Assembly (NCBI GenBank): GCA_940337035.1
Contig: CALNHX010003604.1
Span: 81,755 to 145,754 of the forward strand
DNA: 64,000 nt
Reading direction: 5' to 3'
From: Agriotes lineatus
Lineage: Eukaryota; Arthropoda; Insecta; Coleoptera; Elateridae
A program made the translations under genes and the position numbers. The notes beneath the pieces are model-generated. The model was not told where the DNA came from. It saw only the letters and a program-made list of their open reading frames with translations, and searched no databases. Shown piece after piece: positions 10,172 through 21,227 of this stretch. Position 1 is the first letter of the stretch. Every line of letters starts with the position of its first letter.

Positions 10172-11117
10172 TAAACCGATTGCCACCATCTAATAACAAT
10201 TTACTTGATATCCGCATTGCCTGATAAAAATATTAATATTCAAGGCCTGCTCAGAATCACAAATGGAGTAAACAGAGAATACTCAATTTCCTTTAATTGA
10301 CTAACCATTGTAAATAAATAGTTAAAGGATAACTTTACTCTTCTTCTTTGACATTTTCGTAACATAATTACTGTACTACAGTCTAAAAAGCCCTTTATTC
10401 AACTAGTACAGGGCTGTCCAACATGTGGCCCGCGGGCCGCATGCGGCCCGCCAAGATATTTTTGCGGCCGGCGGATCGAATTCCCCCTTGAGTCCACCAG
10501 TCCTAATCCTGTCCTCTCCTTTTCTACCTGGGCCCTCCGGTCTGACACGCTGAACTGTCTAACGGAGTAGACCTCCAACCCTTACCAGACCAGGCTTCCA
10601 GGGAGATGACGTGTTGTACTGTCAGCCCGAGAAGTTCAAATTATCCGCAAGAGCAAGACCGCTAGAATTCGATTTTGCCTTAATTATTGAACTTTCTTGG
10701 GAAATCGAATCCCTGAAGCTTTAACCCTGTCTTAATACGCTGTACTGTTTTGCAGAGCTAACTGCTTAAAAGCCATTTCCGACCGCCTAATTTTTTAAAC
10801 GCAAATCCCGGCGCCCCGAGAGGTGAAATACTCCTCATAACCTCATTTTACTAATACCTAATCCTGTAACCTGTAGCAATCGCAGCCTCTACCCCGCTTG
10901 TGAGGGGCTTGAGTTCTGTAGCCGCCCTTCATAAACTCATCTGCAGGGCCCGTCTTTGTTCATTAAAAGGCGAATTCCTGAACTTCGACGTTCGATTCCG
11001 CAGCCCGCAAATTCCCTACCGGGGGAATGTCAACATCATTTCTAGGCCCAAGGCGAAAAAATTCCATCTTCAGGATTTGACACCGCGTTCGCTCCAAGAA
11101 CGACGCCTAGCTGTCGT

Positions 11118-12380
11118 TACAGTCGCTTTATATACACTAACGTTAACAGTCTGGCCATATATGGTCACGATTCCCATTGGTGCCGCCATTTTATGTCTTG
11201 CGTCATTTTGACAATATGATTTAAATTTCAAAAATGTCAAAGTCACATTTATTCAAATAAAATAAGTTGACATTCAATCAACAAAAATCGTTCAAAATGC
11301 GAGTACAGAGTTAAAAACTGATTATAATTTTTAGAAACAACTAGAACTATAATTTATTAACGGTAAGCTGACAAGGTTTAAAGAAATTTATCAATTTCAA
11401 AAATTTTCTTCAGATATGAGGTATTGCTGTGCAGTCGCATGCAAGAGCAAATCTGAAAAATGTGTGCTAACGGAAACTTAGGAATAGAGACAGACGAAAC
11501 TTATGGACACAATAATTAATAAAGAAAATTGAAGAATTTGTGAAAAGCATTTTGCAGATTGTATGTGTGAAAAAGCACGAGTTGGTGGCAACAAAGACTT
11601 AAGGATAATGCTGTTCTAACATTATTTACTTTCTCATCGTCGGCTTCGGAGCCTACAGCTATTGAAAATACCAATATTTTATCGACGTTTAAATTTTAGG
11701 TATGGAGTCTTGTGCATTTTAATGCAAAAATAGGTCTCAACGTGGGATTAAGATGAAAAGCTTCCCTAGATATAAAAAGCGGGGCTTTTGGTCAAACAGG
11801 TTAATCGAGCATATTAGAATAACATAAAAGGTCAGAATAGAATCTAAATGTAAAAGCATTTTATATAAATAAAATGCATAGTGTTGATGTAAAGCATATT
11901 GCAACTTTTAATCAATTAGAAAAGTTTATTATATCCAAAGTTATCGGTGTTTGTTTAAGAATAGCTGAAACGAAAACGAAAAAGCAAAATACACAACGAA
12001 GCAAATACAGTTGTACTTCTGTGGCAATGCACAATGTAGGCTATATAAATTAAGTGGGAAGTTATGAAAAGTAATTTTAAGCGTATTAGACTGTATACTC
12101 ACTGTTTTATTAGTTTTGGGAAGACTTTAAGTTCTGTAGATTTATTATTATTTATGTGAGCACTAACTGTAAATAAAATTTATAATATCTCATTGATACG
12201 ACATTGTTTGTTTTACTATTTAATCATATATTTACTTATACTGAGCATTTATTTAATTAAACTATTTTCCAACACCAACCTCGCCACTGCTTTTGACCCG
12301 CCACTGGAGGCGGCCATATTCTGTCTTATGTCATAAGTGACATTTCATATGGCCAGACTGTTCTATATAAAGGGACTGTA
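11118..12380 (+). mobile_element. P-like DNA transposon remnant nested in the hAT-like element
   Basis: The element is 1263 bp, bounded by a perfect 8-bp duplication GCTGTCGT at 11110-11117 and 12381-12388. Its inverted ends read TACAGTCGCTTTATATA on the left and TACAGTCCCTTTATATA on the right (complement), followed within 10 bp by a second shared arm, AACAGTCTGGCCATAT. The 8-bp duplication together with a THAP-domain remnant inside (11415-11625) points to the P-element superfamily. Most of a P transposase is missing, so it is non-autonomous. The plus strand is chosen from the THAP remnant. Confidence 0.75.
11415..11640 (+). pseudogene. THAP zinc-finger remnant (P-like transposase N-terminus)
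   Basis: A methionine at about 11415 opens MRYCCAVACKSKSEK, the C-x(4)-C start of a THAP domain. After a stop and frameshift, RICEKHFADCM near 11540-11570 gives the later C-x(2)-H pair, followed by a 'DLR-NAVLTLF' stretch corresponding to the usual C-terminal end of the domain (LK..AVPT.F). THAP domains are C2CH zinc-coordinating DNA-binding modules used by P transposases. The coding is broken by at least one stop, and the remaining transposase body is not visible. Confidence 0.65.
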
Positions 12381-13210
12381 GCTGTCGTAAGGTACCAGCA
12401 ACCTCTGCACCAGGATTTAGGCACTAACGCCCGCCCCAGGTAACCCTTAAATTCGCTAAATTCACCGGAAAATTACAACTTAAAATCACTGCTGAGTGGA
12501 AGGTCAAGTTTGCAGGAACAAAAGACCTACTCTACTAAGAATCGGCGTGCGTACCAGCGGACTACCAATAGGGACCCGCAACACTCGCCGGTGCATTGGG
12601 TTGCAGCTCGACTAACGAAACCAGACACCGCTCCAGAAGAACATGTTAATTTTAAATAATGTGCAATTCAGAGTTATTTTTAATTAATCATTGTAACTAG
12701 CTAAAAACATTATAATTGTTTTGGTAATCATCTGGTGTCTTACCTAATCGAATATATATTTACGTGAACGTATTTCCCCGATTTGAGTTTAACCCGTGGG
12801 GTAAATCTTTGACGCCCTTAGTAAGGGGGTGAAACGTCACATCTCTATACGTAAATTACCATTAATTGATGTATTTTTTTTCTTTTGTCGGTATATCAAG
12901 AACGGAAAGGAATTAACCTAAAGTGAATATGCATTTTTTTGTATAGAATCACTTCTAGAACATATGGTGTAAGTTTGTCGGTTACCTCAGGGAACACCCT
13001 GTATATCTCTTTTATGTGTCAATGCTTTTTGTAATGTAACCTAAGCTTCTTAAATAAATAAAAATTAGTATTGAAATATACACGTTTCATATTTATTACA
13101 AATCACTCACAAAGTCGCATACGACACATTTTATGATGCGGCCCTCACAACCTTCAAAATTTTTACAGTGGCATTTGGGCCCCTTGAAGTTGGAAAGCCC
13201 TGAACTAGTA

Positions 13211-14400
13211 GAGTCAAGGATTTTTTTTAATCTGACGCCGACAGTGCGGAAGTTTAAGTTTTGCAATAATAATTAGTCCCAGCTTCTTTCTGAATTCTCT
13301 TTAATCGTAGTCGTCGCACATGTGACGTGATCATGTATATAACGACCGTACCACATCGAAAAAAACCATTTCAACAGATTACAAAGACTGAATGTGTTTT
13401 AAGGCATGTGCGTCTCAAAGAGTGCATGACAAAAAGCCACTCCATGCCAACAGTGTGTCGAAGTATCAATAATGGGCTTCTACCGTCGCATCTTGCTTCA
13501 TTTCTAATTATAACGACGTCAGTTTAAATGAAATTACTTACAAGTTTCCAAAAACATTTGAATGAAACGGTGCAAAAGAAAAGCTATGCAGTGACGCCGT
13601 GTAGTACAATTTCCCTCCCAGATCACCCCCAGAGCCAAATATTAGTTACGCCACTGTGTCCGATATTACTGAAAATTTAAATTTTGAAGCTGCTACAGAA
13701 GAGTTCGTTCTTCAGAATTTAATTAATATAACAAACTTCGAATCTCTTCAGAAAGCCAATATCCCCATGCTTCAAGTAGAGAAATGGTCATCCTGTTTAC
13801 TTACTTTTTTATGGAACTGCAAAATAACAAATAATTTCTAACTACAACGTGATCATACCAAAATTTTATATTAAAGTTTAATATTTTATTATGGATATAG
13901 AATATTACGCAACCATGTACAGCCAAAAAGTAAAGTTTTACATTCATTTTGACCATATAGAAATAGAGAGATATACTGTACAAGACTGATAAAAAGTAAA
14001 TAAATAATTGTATAAATGGGTTCATTGATTGTAGTGTTTTGCCCCCTATAGTAATTCGCACATCTGCAAGTAAAGTTATTTATGGCTAGCTTTCAGTAGG
14101 CATGAAGACTCAAATCTGCAAGTTAGGTTCACCGACATGTTCATATTTAAACTCCCGTGTTACGCCACTGGGCTGTGAAATTAAAAAACAGCAACGCGCA
14201 GACTCACTACGCTGTCAATTTATCTATCAACAAATTGAATTTTCGTGCGGTTCGTTTCTGGTGTATTTACAAGTTAATTCAAAGGCAAATCTATGAACAA
14301 ATTATCAGGTAATTCGAATCTCGGGCTTTATTAAGCGTCACTAGTCGTGTTTTGTTTTTAGATCGTTCGCGGCTTCCAGCGAATTCAATTGTTTTGAACG
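13211..14400. other. no firm gene; transposon-end-like motifs
   Basis: A 61-codon plus-strand frame at 13656-13841 (start MSDITENLNFEAATEE) has no family I recognise. The sequence GTTACGCCACTG occurs at 13643-13654 and TGTTACGCCACTG near 14158-14170, both in the same orientation. Its complement, CAGTGGCGTAAC, resembles a transposon terminus, but no matching opposite end or duplication was found. The rest is AT-rich without visible function. Confidence 0.35.
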
Positions 14401-14519
14401 CGTCCTTTCATGTGAAAAAACATAACCTCAACTTATATTTTTACCATTTCTGGACTTCATGCTCTTTTTTGAAGTATTGTAAGACTGGGATCGGCTTCCT
14501 CTTATAGGACTCGTTCCTC

Positions 14520-14738
14520 ATGGTAAGTTTCGAAACTCAAGCACGGATATTTGCTTTGCAACACTAACCTGACCTTTTTTAGGCTGCGGGAACTGGTTCG
14601 GAACAGCTTCTCCCGATGTTCGCTGCTGGAAGCGGAACCCTAGGATGCTGGAACTGCTGCGGTGTACTAATACACGGCGTGCGAACGTGGTGCTATCAAA
14701 ATTTCAAACGACTGACCTCAATTGTGCTCAAAATCTGA
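14520..14738 (+). CDS. candidate two-exon small gene (unknown product)
   Basis: An ATG at 14520-14522 is followed immediately by GTAAGT. A 60-bp candidate intron (14523-14582) contains CTAACCTGAC and ends TTTTTTAG, a textbook donor, branch site and acceptor. Splicing joins ATG to GCTGCGGGAACT and gives 52 codons to a TGA at 14736-14738. The product starts MAAGTGSEQLLPMFAAGSG and is Cys-rich in the middle (CWNCC). I recognise no family. The intron is more convincing than the protein. It could be the 5' end of a gene whose real frame differs, or chance. Confidence 0.3.
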
Positions 14739-15706
14739 TGATCGTAAACTTCTCGTCGTTGGCGAAGTGGTTTGGAAGGTGGTCGCAGATGAAAATAATT
14801 TTTAGGTGATGGATTTTCACATCCACATTCTCACATATGCACTACAAACTCCTGATCACGATGGTATAATTATTTTTAATTTATTTCAATTGTAAATGGC
14901 TTAAAACTCAATTAATCTGGAGAGACAAATTAGACTGTCATGAAATAATTTTTATTCAATTGTTGCTCCCCCCGCGTAGTTAAAGAGAATTGCCTATCTA
15001 AATTCATAATTGTGGATGTTAACCAAGTACAAATCAGTTACTTATAAACTAAATTTTAACTTATATTACAAAAATGTACAAAATCTTAATTCTAAAATTA
15101 TTGTTTGTTCACGTTCGGATTTAAACTAGGTTATAGCGCCACTGACTCATTTCTTTAAACACCAATCTCGTTCATTTCCTGTAGTGTGAATTTCATGTAT
15201 TTTATAATAATTGTTTGCTTTTCACCATTCTTCAAATATTACCGTTCCATTTTTTTATAGCCTTATTTGATCTAGTATTGTGCTCTCTTTGCACTGTATT
15301 GAGAACATTCTGTCCTTACCTTTATTTAAAAAGTTCATAGAACTGTACTTATTCAATTATACTAACATGTAAATTTATTTAACACGCATGTAATAAACCC
15401 TTTGGTGATAGATTTGTTGAATTTTGATTGGCTTTACTTTGCACCAACCTCTTAATTTATGCTAATTAATATTTCTGTGACTCTAATTTACGAATTGAGC
15501 TCTGCCTTATTGCCATCTATTCTGAAGTAACTCCATTTAATATCGGCAATGCTTTACCAATGTAGTTATGAATTAAAATTTCTGATGTAACTTCTTGCAG
15601 TTGCCTGATTTAACCCAGCTCTGTGCTTTATTGACTTGCTTTATTTATCTATGCTGCAAGCAGAGTTGAGTAACAGGCTAAATACCATCTCAATACGCAT
15701 GCACAG
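14739..15706. other. no gene recognised
   Basis: AT-rich sequence between the candidate small gene and the jockey element. No open frame with a recognisable domain was seen. Confidence 0.4.
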
Positions 15707-15899
15707 AACAACATATGAGTATCACGCGAGCGGTCAGGCAGTGAGGTCGATTTATCGCAGTGAAATTTAAACTTGAACCCGATTATCGGCAGCGCCGGTG
15801 CTGCATACATAAATACACAGTGCTAGTGAATAAACAACATTTATTATAAACGTTAAAACCACCAAGACTAACCAACCCTTCGGGGTTAGGTAGGCCAAA

Positions 15900-16987
15900 A
15901 TGAGCACCACAAAACGCAAAAGCGATGAGCTAACATCGCCTATTATCGACGCTGCTAAACGTTATACGTGGAACCCGGATGAATTAATAAAAAGCAACCC
16001 TTATTATCCTCTAGCAACGCAAAATGAAACAAATAACGAGGCATCCTCAAGCCAACCAAACAATAACGCGACGAAGCAAGATAAAATTCCTCCAATATTT
16101 GTACACAATGCTAACAACCATAAGGAAATCGTTGCTGATATCAAGCTGATTACGGAAGATAGAGAGTTTACAACCAACTACAGCAGTAAATATCTAAAAA
16201 ATTTTCTCACATCTCATGACGATTACCGCAGCCTAACTAAATACTACATGAATAACTCAGTAGAATTCCATACTTTTCAAAACCCCAAGGATAAACCCCT
16301 CTCAGTGGTTATCAAAAATGTGCCAATCTCATTAACCGAAAGTGAGGTCAAAGATGAACTTCTGGCCAAAAAATTGTCTGTTTTGAAAGTGACCCGTCTA
16401 ATTAATAAAAATAAACACCCAATCCCCATATGCGCCGTAATTCTCACATCCAATGAAACCGCCAAAGAAATTTTTGATCTAAAAACTATTTTCCACTCTA
16501 TCGTCGCGGTCGAAATGAGAAAAAAGCAACTAACATTCCACAGTGTCACAAATGTCAGCGATTTGGGCATACCAAAAACTACTGTGCTGCCAAACCACGC
16601 TGCGTAAAATGTCTAGAAGATCACCCACCTAATGTATGCAAGAAAAATATCAATGACCCGCCAAAATGCATAAATTGCGGCGGAGAACATCCCGCAAGCT
16701 ACAGAGGATGCCCTCATCACCAGCAACTCCAGAGGCAAAAAACCATAATGCAAAATCCTAGAATAATCACCCAACAACACTCCTACACAACAAACCAAAT
16801 GTCCTACAGTCAAGCAGCGCAATCAAATGCCCTTCCTACTAAACAAACCAACCAATCATCCCAACACCCCGCTCCAATTAATGTCGATAAAATCCTAGAA
16901 TTTATCAAAGATTTAATAACTCCCTTCATACCCCAAATTAAATCATTCTTACTCACACACATCCTACCAAATATCCTTAATGGCTAA
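15900..16987 (+). CDS. jockey ORF1: gag-like RNA-binding protein (one frameshift)
   Basis: ORF1 proteins of jockey elements coat the element RNA. The first frame runs from ATG 15900 to 16607 and contains a basic N-terminus, a low-complexity Asn/Gln stretch and an RRM/PRE-like region (LSVVIKNVPISLTESEVKDE, IPICAVILTS). Around 16520-16535, in the A-rich run after EMRKK, the frame shifts by one base. The next frame then encodes three zinc knuckles: CHKCQRFGHTKNYC, CVKCLEDHPPNVC and CINCGGEHPASYRGC. It ends at TAA 16985-16987, overlapping the ORF2 start in ATGGCTAA, an arrangement suited to coupled re-initiation. A single indel therefore inactivates this copy. Confidence 0.88.
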
Positions 16988-19900
16988 TTTACGACAACCA
17001 ATTCAAAAACTCACCATCCTTAACTGGAATGCCAATGGCATAAAATCACAACGGCAAGTTTTTATATCCTTTTTAGCAAGATATAATGTAGATTTAGCGT
17101 GTATCACTGAAACGCACCTATCAGAAGGCGAACAATTTAAAGTAAGCGAGTACAGAATATTTCGCAACGACAGAACAACTGGAACAGCATGGGGGGGAGT
17201 CGCAATATTAATAAAAACTCATTTGGACCACACTGCACCAGTTGATTTACCTATGAACAACCTTGAAGCAATATGTATATTTATAAGAACAACAAATATC
17301 GGTAAAGTTAAAGTTGCAGCTGCATACAAACAACCCAACAAATCATTAATCGAAAATGACATCCGCAGTTTATTCACTTGTGATACGCCAACGATTGTAT
17401 TTGGGGACCTGAATTGTAAAAGCACGCTTTGGGGATGTCGTGCCAGCAATCCAAGTGGCAACAAACTAAATGACTTTGCAGCTAAACACCAATTACACAT
17501 TTATGCTCCAAATGACTACACATACTATCCGTACAGAAATGATCACCAGCCGGATACCTCAGATATTATGATTGTAAAAAAATTCTCAACGCCAGTACAG
17601 CAGACAGTTATCCCAGAATTAAATTCTGATCACCTTCCAGTGCTAACAACATTTACCACTGAACCAGCTCACAAACCACGTATCCCAAGAATGATAAATG
17701 GCTATGTCACTTGGGAAACTTTTCAGGAAAACCTAGACAGAAACCTAAAAATTCCATTCCCAATAATCAATACACAAGAAATCGACATGCATATCGATAA
17801 TTTTACCACAGTAAAGGCGGCTCCAGACTATGCGTCCAGCGTTGGTTCCAATGTTGGCTCAAACATTTGCATCAAATGTTTGCCTTGGTACGTTTGCCAA
17901 ATGTTTACTTCAGACAATGCGTCGAACATTACGTCCAACATAGCAACCAGCGTTGGCTCAAATATTTGCCAATGATTTCTGGCCAGTCATTTCAAATCCA
18001 TTTATCACAACTTTTTTTCTTAGAACGCGGTATGTCGCCATCAGTGATTCTTTCTTTTTCTTCAGCTCTGAGATTTGAAGCTCTGGGTTAAATTCCCGTT
18101 AAAGCTGCACCCAACCATCGTTCAACCTATTGCGGTTTTTGTGGTCGCAATGTTTGGGGTCCCAAAGCACTGGGTATTTTTCGTAAACACTAATAAACTC
18201 TAAAATTTGTTCACTATTCCACTCCATTTTTTTATTATTAAATAAATTACAAAATTAGTGCAGAAACAAATGTCAGGACGCATGCACAGATAGCCGGATA
18301 ATGACTGAGTGTACTGTATGGAATCAGTGTCGAATTCAAAATGCTGGACGCATAGTCTAGACGACGGCGAAATGTGATACTGGCACATTCCAACGTTTGA
18401 GGGTTCCTTTGACTCGCGACAAAAATACCGACAACAGCCCGAACGTCATCCAATGCCAACGTTGGAGGCTGGACACTCGACGCTCTCCAATTGTCTATCA
18501 TCCACACTATGCGTCAAACCATCAAGCGTCCAGCGTTGGAAGGCATTTGACGCATAGTGTGGAGCCGCCTTAATCAGCGACTCAGTGCAAGCTGCTTCGA
18601 AGCCCTATTTAACTAGGCGAGCAAAAAATCCCAACATCCCCCCTGCGTATGTAATACAAATGATCAAGCAGAAAAGCCAAATTAGAAGACAATGGCAGAG
18701 AACGAGAAACCAAATCTTAAAAAATCAACTAAACACGCTTACACATCAAATCAGACGAGAACTTGATAAGTATAGAATTTACATATATAGAAAAAATGTA
18801 GAAAATATTGAACCAAACAGCTCTAACCTCTGGAAAGCAACGAAAAACATATCACGGACACCTGAAATAATACCAACACTACACACATCTAATGGTACAT
18901 ACACTTCCGACGAAGAAAAAAGCAACTTATTTGCAAGCCACCTAGAAAACACCTTTATGCCAACCATTCCACAACACAACAGGCTCCATTCGCACAGAAC
19001 AGTTACGTATATAGAAACACACCAACCAACTGTAACCGATTTTGATAGGCCCACAACACCAGCTGAATTAAATGGATACATTCACAAACTACCTCTAAAA
19101 AAAGCCCCAGGTCCTGATTTGATACCTAACATCGTCGTCAAGAAGCTTACTAAGAAAGCAATAGCATTCCTAACTTCACTGTTCAACGCCTGCTTAAGAT
19201 TAGGCTACTTCCCCACTAAATGGAAATACGCGCATATTCTCATTTTCCATAAACCGGGACGGAACAAAAAAGACTGCAGCTCCTATCGACCCATCAGTTT
19301 ACTTTCAGCGCTCTCCAAACTACTCGAAAAAGTTATCAGCAATCGCTTGAAATCCGTTTTAACTGAGCACAATATAATACCACCAACACAATTTGGCTTT
19401 CGCGAAGGACACTCGCCAGTTCAGCAGCTGCAAAGGATAGTTGAAATAATCGAACGTGGCTACGAAAGTAAACAATATACTGTGGCTGCCTTTCTAGATA
19501 TCACACAGGCCTTTGATAAGGTGTGGATAGAAGGGCTAAAATATAAATTACTCCACTCGCCATTACCCCAATATTTAATGGCAACCATTTTCTCGTTCCT
19601 CGATGACAGAAGCTTCTCGGTTCGTATTAATTGTGCCATCTCCAAAAAGAAGAGTATACATGCAGGAGTGCCGCAGGGCAGTACTCTTGGGCCAACACTA
19701 TTTAATTTTTACATGAGCGACATACCCAATATCCGACTAAGCGAAATAGCTCTGTTTGCCGACGATACGGCAGTTTTCACCCAAAATGAGGATCTTAACA
19801 CAGCAATAGACCATCTTCAAACATCGCTGTACACTCTAGGAAAATGGTTCGACAAGTGGTGTATCAGTCTCAACCCAATAAAGTACTCTGCCAAAATATT

Positions 19901-20411
19901 TACGCTTAAACGTATCCCAAATCCTCGTAGTATAGAAATCGGCGGTGCGCCGATCAAATGGAACACCAAAAACGAAAGCGTGAAATACCTAGGAGTACAC
20001 TTAGACACGAGATTAACTTGGAGTCATCATATAAATCAAAAACTTAATCAAGCCTATACCAGACTAAGATTGCTTTATCCACTTATAAACAGAAAAACAC
20101 CACTGCGCACGGACTGTACAGTTCTACTTTACAAGGCTTTACTGCGACCTATCATCACATATGCCTGTCCTGTTTGGAGCGCCACTTCAAAAACTAACCT
20201 AAAAAAACTTCAGGTCTTCCAAAATAAAGTACTGCGAATATCAATTAACGCTCCATGGTACATTCGTAACCAACAAATTCATGCAGAATTAGGAATAGAC
20301 AGCATAGAGCAATTTATTAAGAAACTTACAAAAACATTTTTCAACACCCTTAGTACCAGTGACAGCAACATCCTCCAAAATCTGGCCACAAAAACTTGCA
20401 CGTTCGCTTGA
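16980..20411 (+). CDS. jockey ORF2: endonuclease-reverse transcriptase, split by a MITE
   Basis: ORF2 makes the nick and the cDNA. The endonuclease is at 16980-17700: NWNANGIKSQ, ITETHLSEGE, GDLNCKSTLWG and NSDHLPV give the catalytic set. After residue 278 a MITE (17815-18570) interrupts. If the MITE and one TAA copy are removed, the frame continues T-V-I-S-D-S into the linker and RT. RT motifs are KKAPGPDLIPN near 19100, SSYRPISLLSALSK near 19280, AFLDITQAFDKVW near 19490, HAGVPQGSTLGP near 19660, LFADDTAVF near 19755 (catalytic Asp pair), and KYLGVHLDTRLTW near 19985. The total without the MITE is about 890 residues, the usual size. The last ten or so codons before 20411 may be out of the ancestral frame. 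Confidence 0.92.
17815..18570. mobile_element. Harbinger-like MITE inserted in jockey ORF2
   Basis: A 756-bp element with terminal inverted repeats beginning AGGCGGCTCCAGACTATGCG on the left and AGGCGGCTCCACACTATGCG on the right (complement). The 3-bp duplication TAA is at 17812-17814 and 18571-18573. A 3-bp T-A-rich duplication is characteristic of PIF/Harbinger transposons. Subterminal regions repeat the words CCAGCGTTGG and AATGTTGG. It contains no transposase motif, so it depended on an enzyme elsewhere. As left, the upstream endonuclease frame reads about 53 codons into the MITE before stopping at 17975. Confidence 0.88.
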
Positions 20412-20688
20412 AAAGGAAACTGCCCCAAGATTTAATAATAAGTTGAAGTGAAAGTTCCAATGAAATAAGTGAATAACTAGTAAAGTAAAATAGTAACAAA
20501 ACAAACAATCTTTAAAACAATAGTGAGTGAAAGTTCACTTAGTGTCGAGGGAAGAAGTGCCTCCAGTGACAATCAGGACCAAATCAAACAAACAAACCAT
20601 AAGATCCAAGCCATGTATAACATCATAAGATGTTGATCTGGTTAAACTTCAAATAAAAAAATAAAAAATAAAAAAAAAACAACATATG

Positions 20689-21150
20689 TTACTTAATTAT
20701 ATTTAATTCTGAACTTACACACAACTCATACATACTTGTACCATCGCATCTGAGCATGGTTATGACTGACGATGTTGTAGGAATTAAGAAAAAAATTGAA
20801 GAGTTCTTTGGAAGCTGTTAATTAGAGAGAGTATGAGTATAAGCAGCAACAAACCGAGTATGACACAAATATGAACAAGCACGAGTAGACATTTAAACAC
20901 CACTCACAAATACGCTTATTTCTTCTTTGAGCTCACGAAATCATGTTGAAATAAATTTACATACGGTACACAAATATTTCACTTTTTCATCTATTCTTTA
21001 CCATTTTTTGTAGTTTTATATTTCCAAATAGAACGTAAATACAGTTTTTCTTTTATACTATATCTTGGATGGCAGTGTGTTGCTACAAGATTTTCTAACT
21101 GCAAAGTGATGACAATCTCATGCAGAAACAAAACCTTCTTATTCTATGGT
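20689..21150. other. intergenic, 3' flank of the zinc-finger gene
   Basis: AT-rich sequence between the jockey tail and the end of the zinc-finger gene. It presumably includes the 3' UTR of that minus-strand gene, but I cannot place a convincing polyadenylation signal. Confidence 0.4.
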
Positions 21151-21152
21151 TT

Positions 21153-21227
21153 TTATCTAGTATGTAACTTTATATGTTTAACTAAAGCAGGTTTTAATGT
21201 CGCTCTATACTTGCAAATAGAACATGC
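21153..21227 (-). CDS. eighteenth C2H2 finger beyond an in-frame TAG
   Basis: Directly after the TAG of the zinc-finger ORF, and in the same frame, 24 codons encode a complete finger: CSIC, twelve residues, then HIKLH, ending HTR and TAA at 21153-21155. In every other repeat the codon at the TAG position encodes Tyr, Ser or similar after GEKP, so a TAT/TAC to TAG change explains it. It is either a recent nonsense mutation trimming the last finger, an allele or sequencing error, or a site of stop-codon readthrough. Confidence 0.7.
   Translation of the reverse strand, partial: ACSICKYRATLKPALVKHIKLHTR

Larger units (their letters stand above)
10409..13202. mobile_element. hAT-like DNA transposon, non-autonomous, with a P-like element inside
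   Basis: The ends are inverted repeats: CAGGGCTGTCCAAC at the left and its imperfect complement at the right (complement reads CAGGGCTTTCCAACTTC). Both are followed inward by a GGCCC-rich stretch. A perfect 8-bp target duplication, AACTAGTA, flanks it at 10401-10408 and 13203-13210. The CAGGG terminus and 8-bp duplication are typical of hAT elements. No hAT transposase motif is visible; the 103-codon frame at 10900-11211 has no recognised domain and runs into the nested element. Without the nested insertion the element is about 1.5 kb. Confidence 0.85.
15718..20677 (+). mobile_element. near-complete jockey-clade LINE carrying a MITE insertion
   Basis: A perfect 11-bp target duplication, AACAACATATG, lies at 15707-15717 and 20678-20688. 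Between them are a 180-bp 5' leader, ORF1 (15900-16987), ORF2 (16980-20411), a 3' UTR and an A-rich tail made of AATAAAAA-type units at 20651-20677. Subtracting the 759 bp contributed by the MITE and its duplication leaves about 4.2 kb, normal for jockey. The start at 15718 (AGTATCACGCGAGCGG) presumably carries the internal promoter used by such elements. It is the least decayed LINE in the window: only one ORF1 frameshift and the MITE clearly break it. Confidence 0.92.

Noticed and set aside
12860..13080. A further transposon inside the hAT-like element (AACACCCTGTATA word)
   Set aside because: The word is common in insect repeats, but no matching second end or duplication was found.
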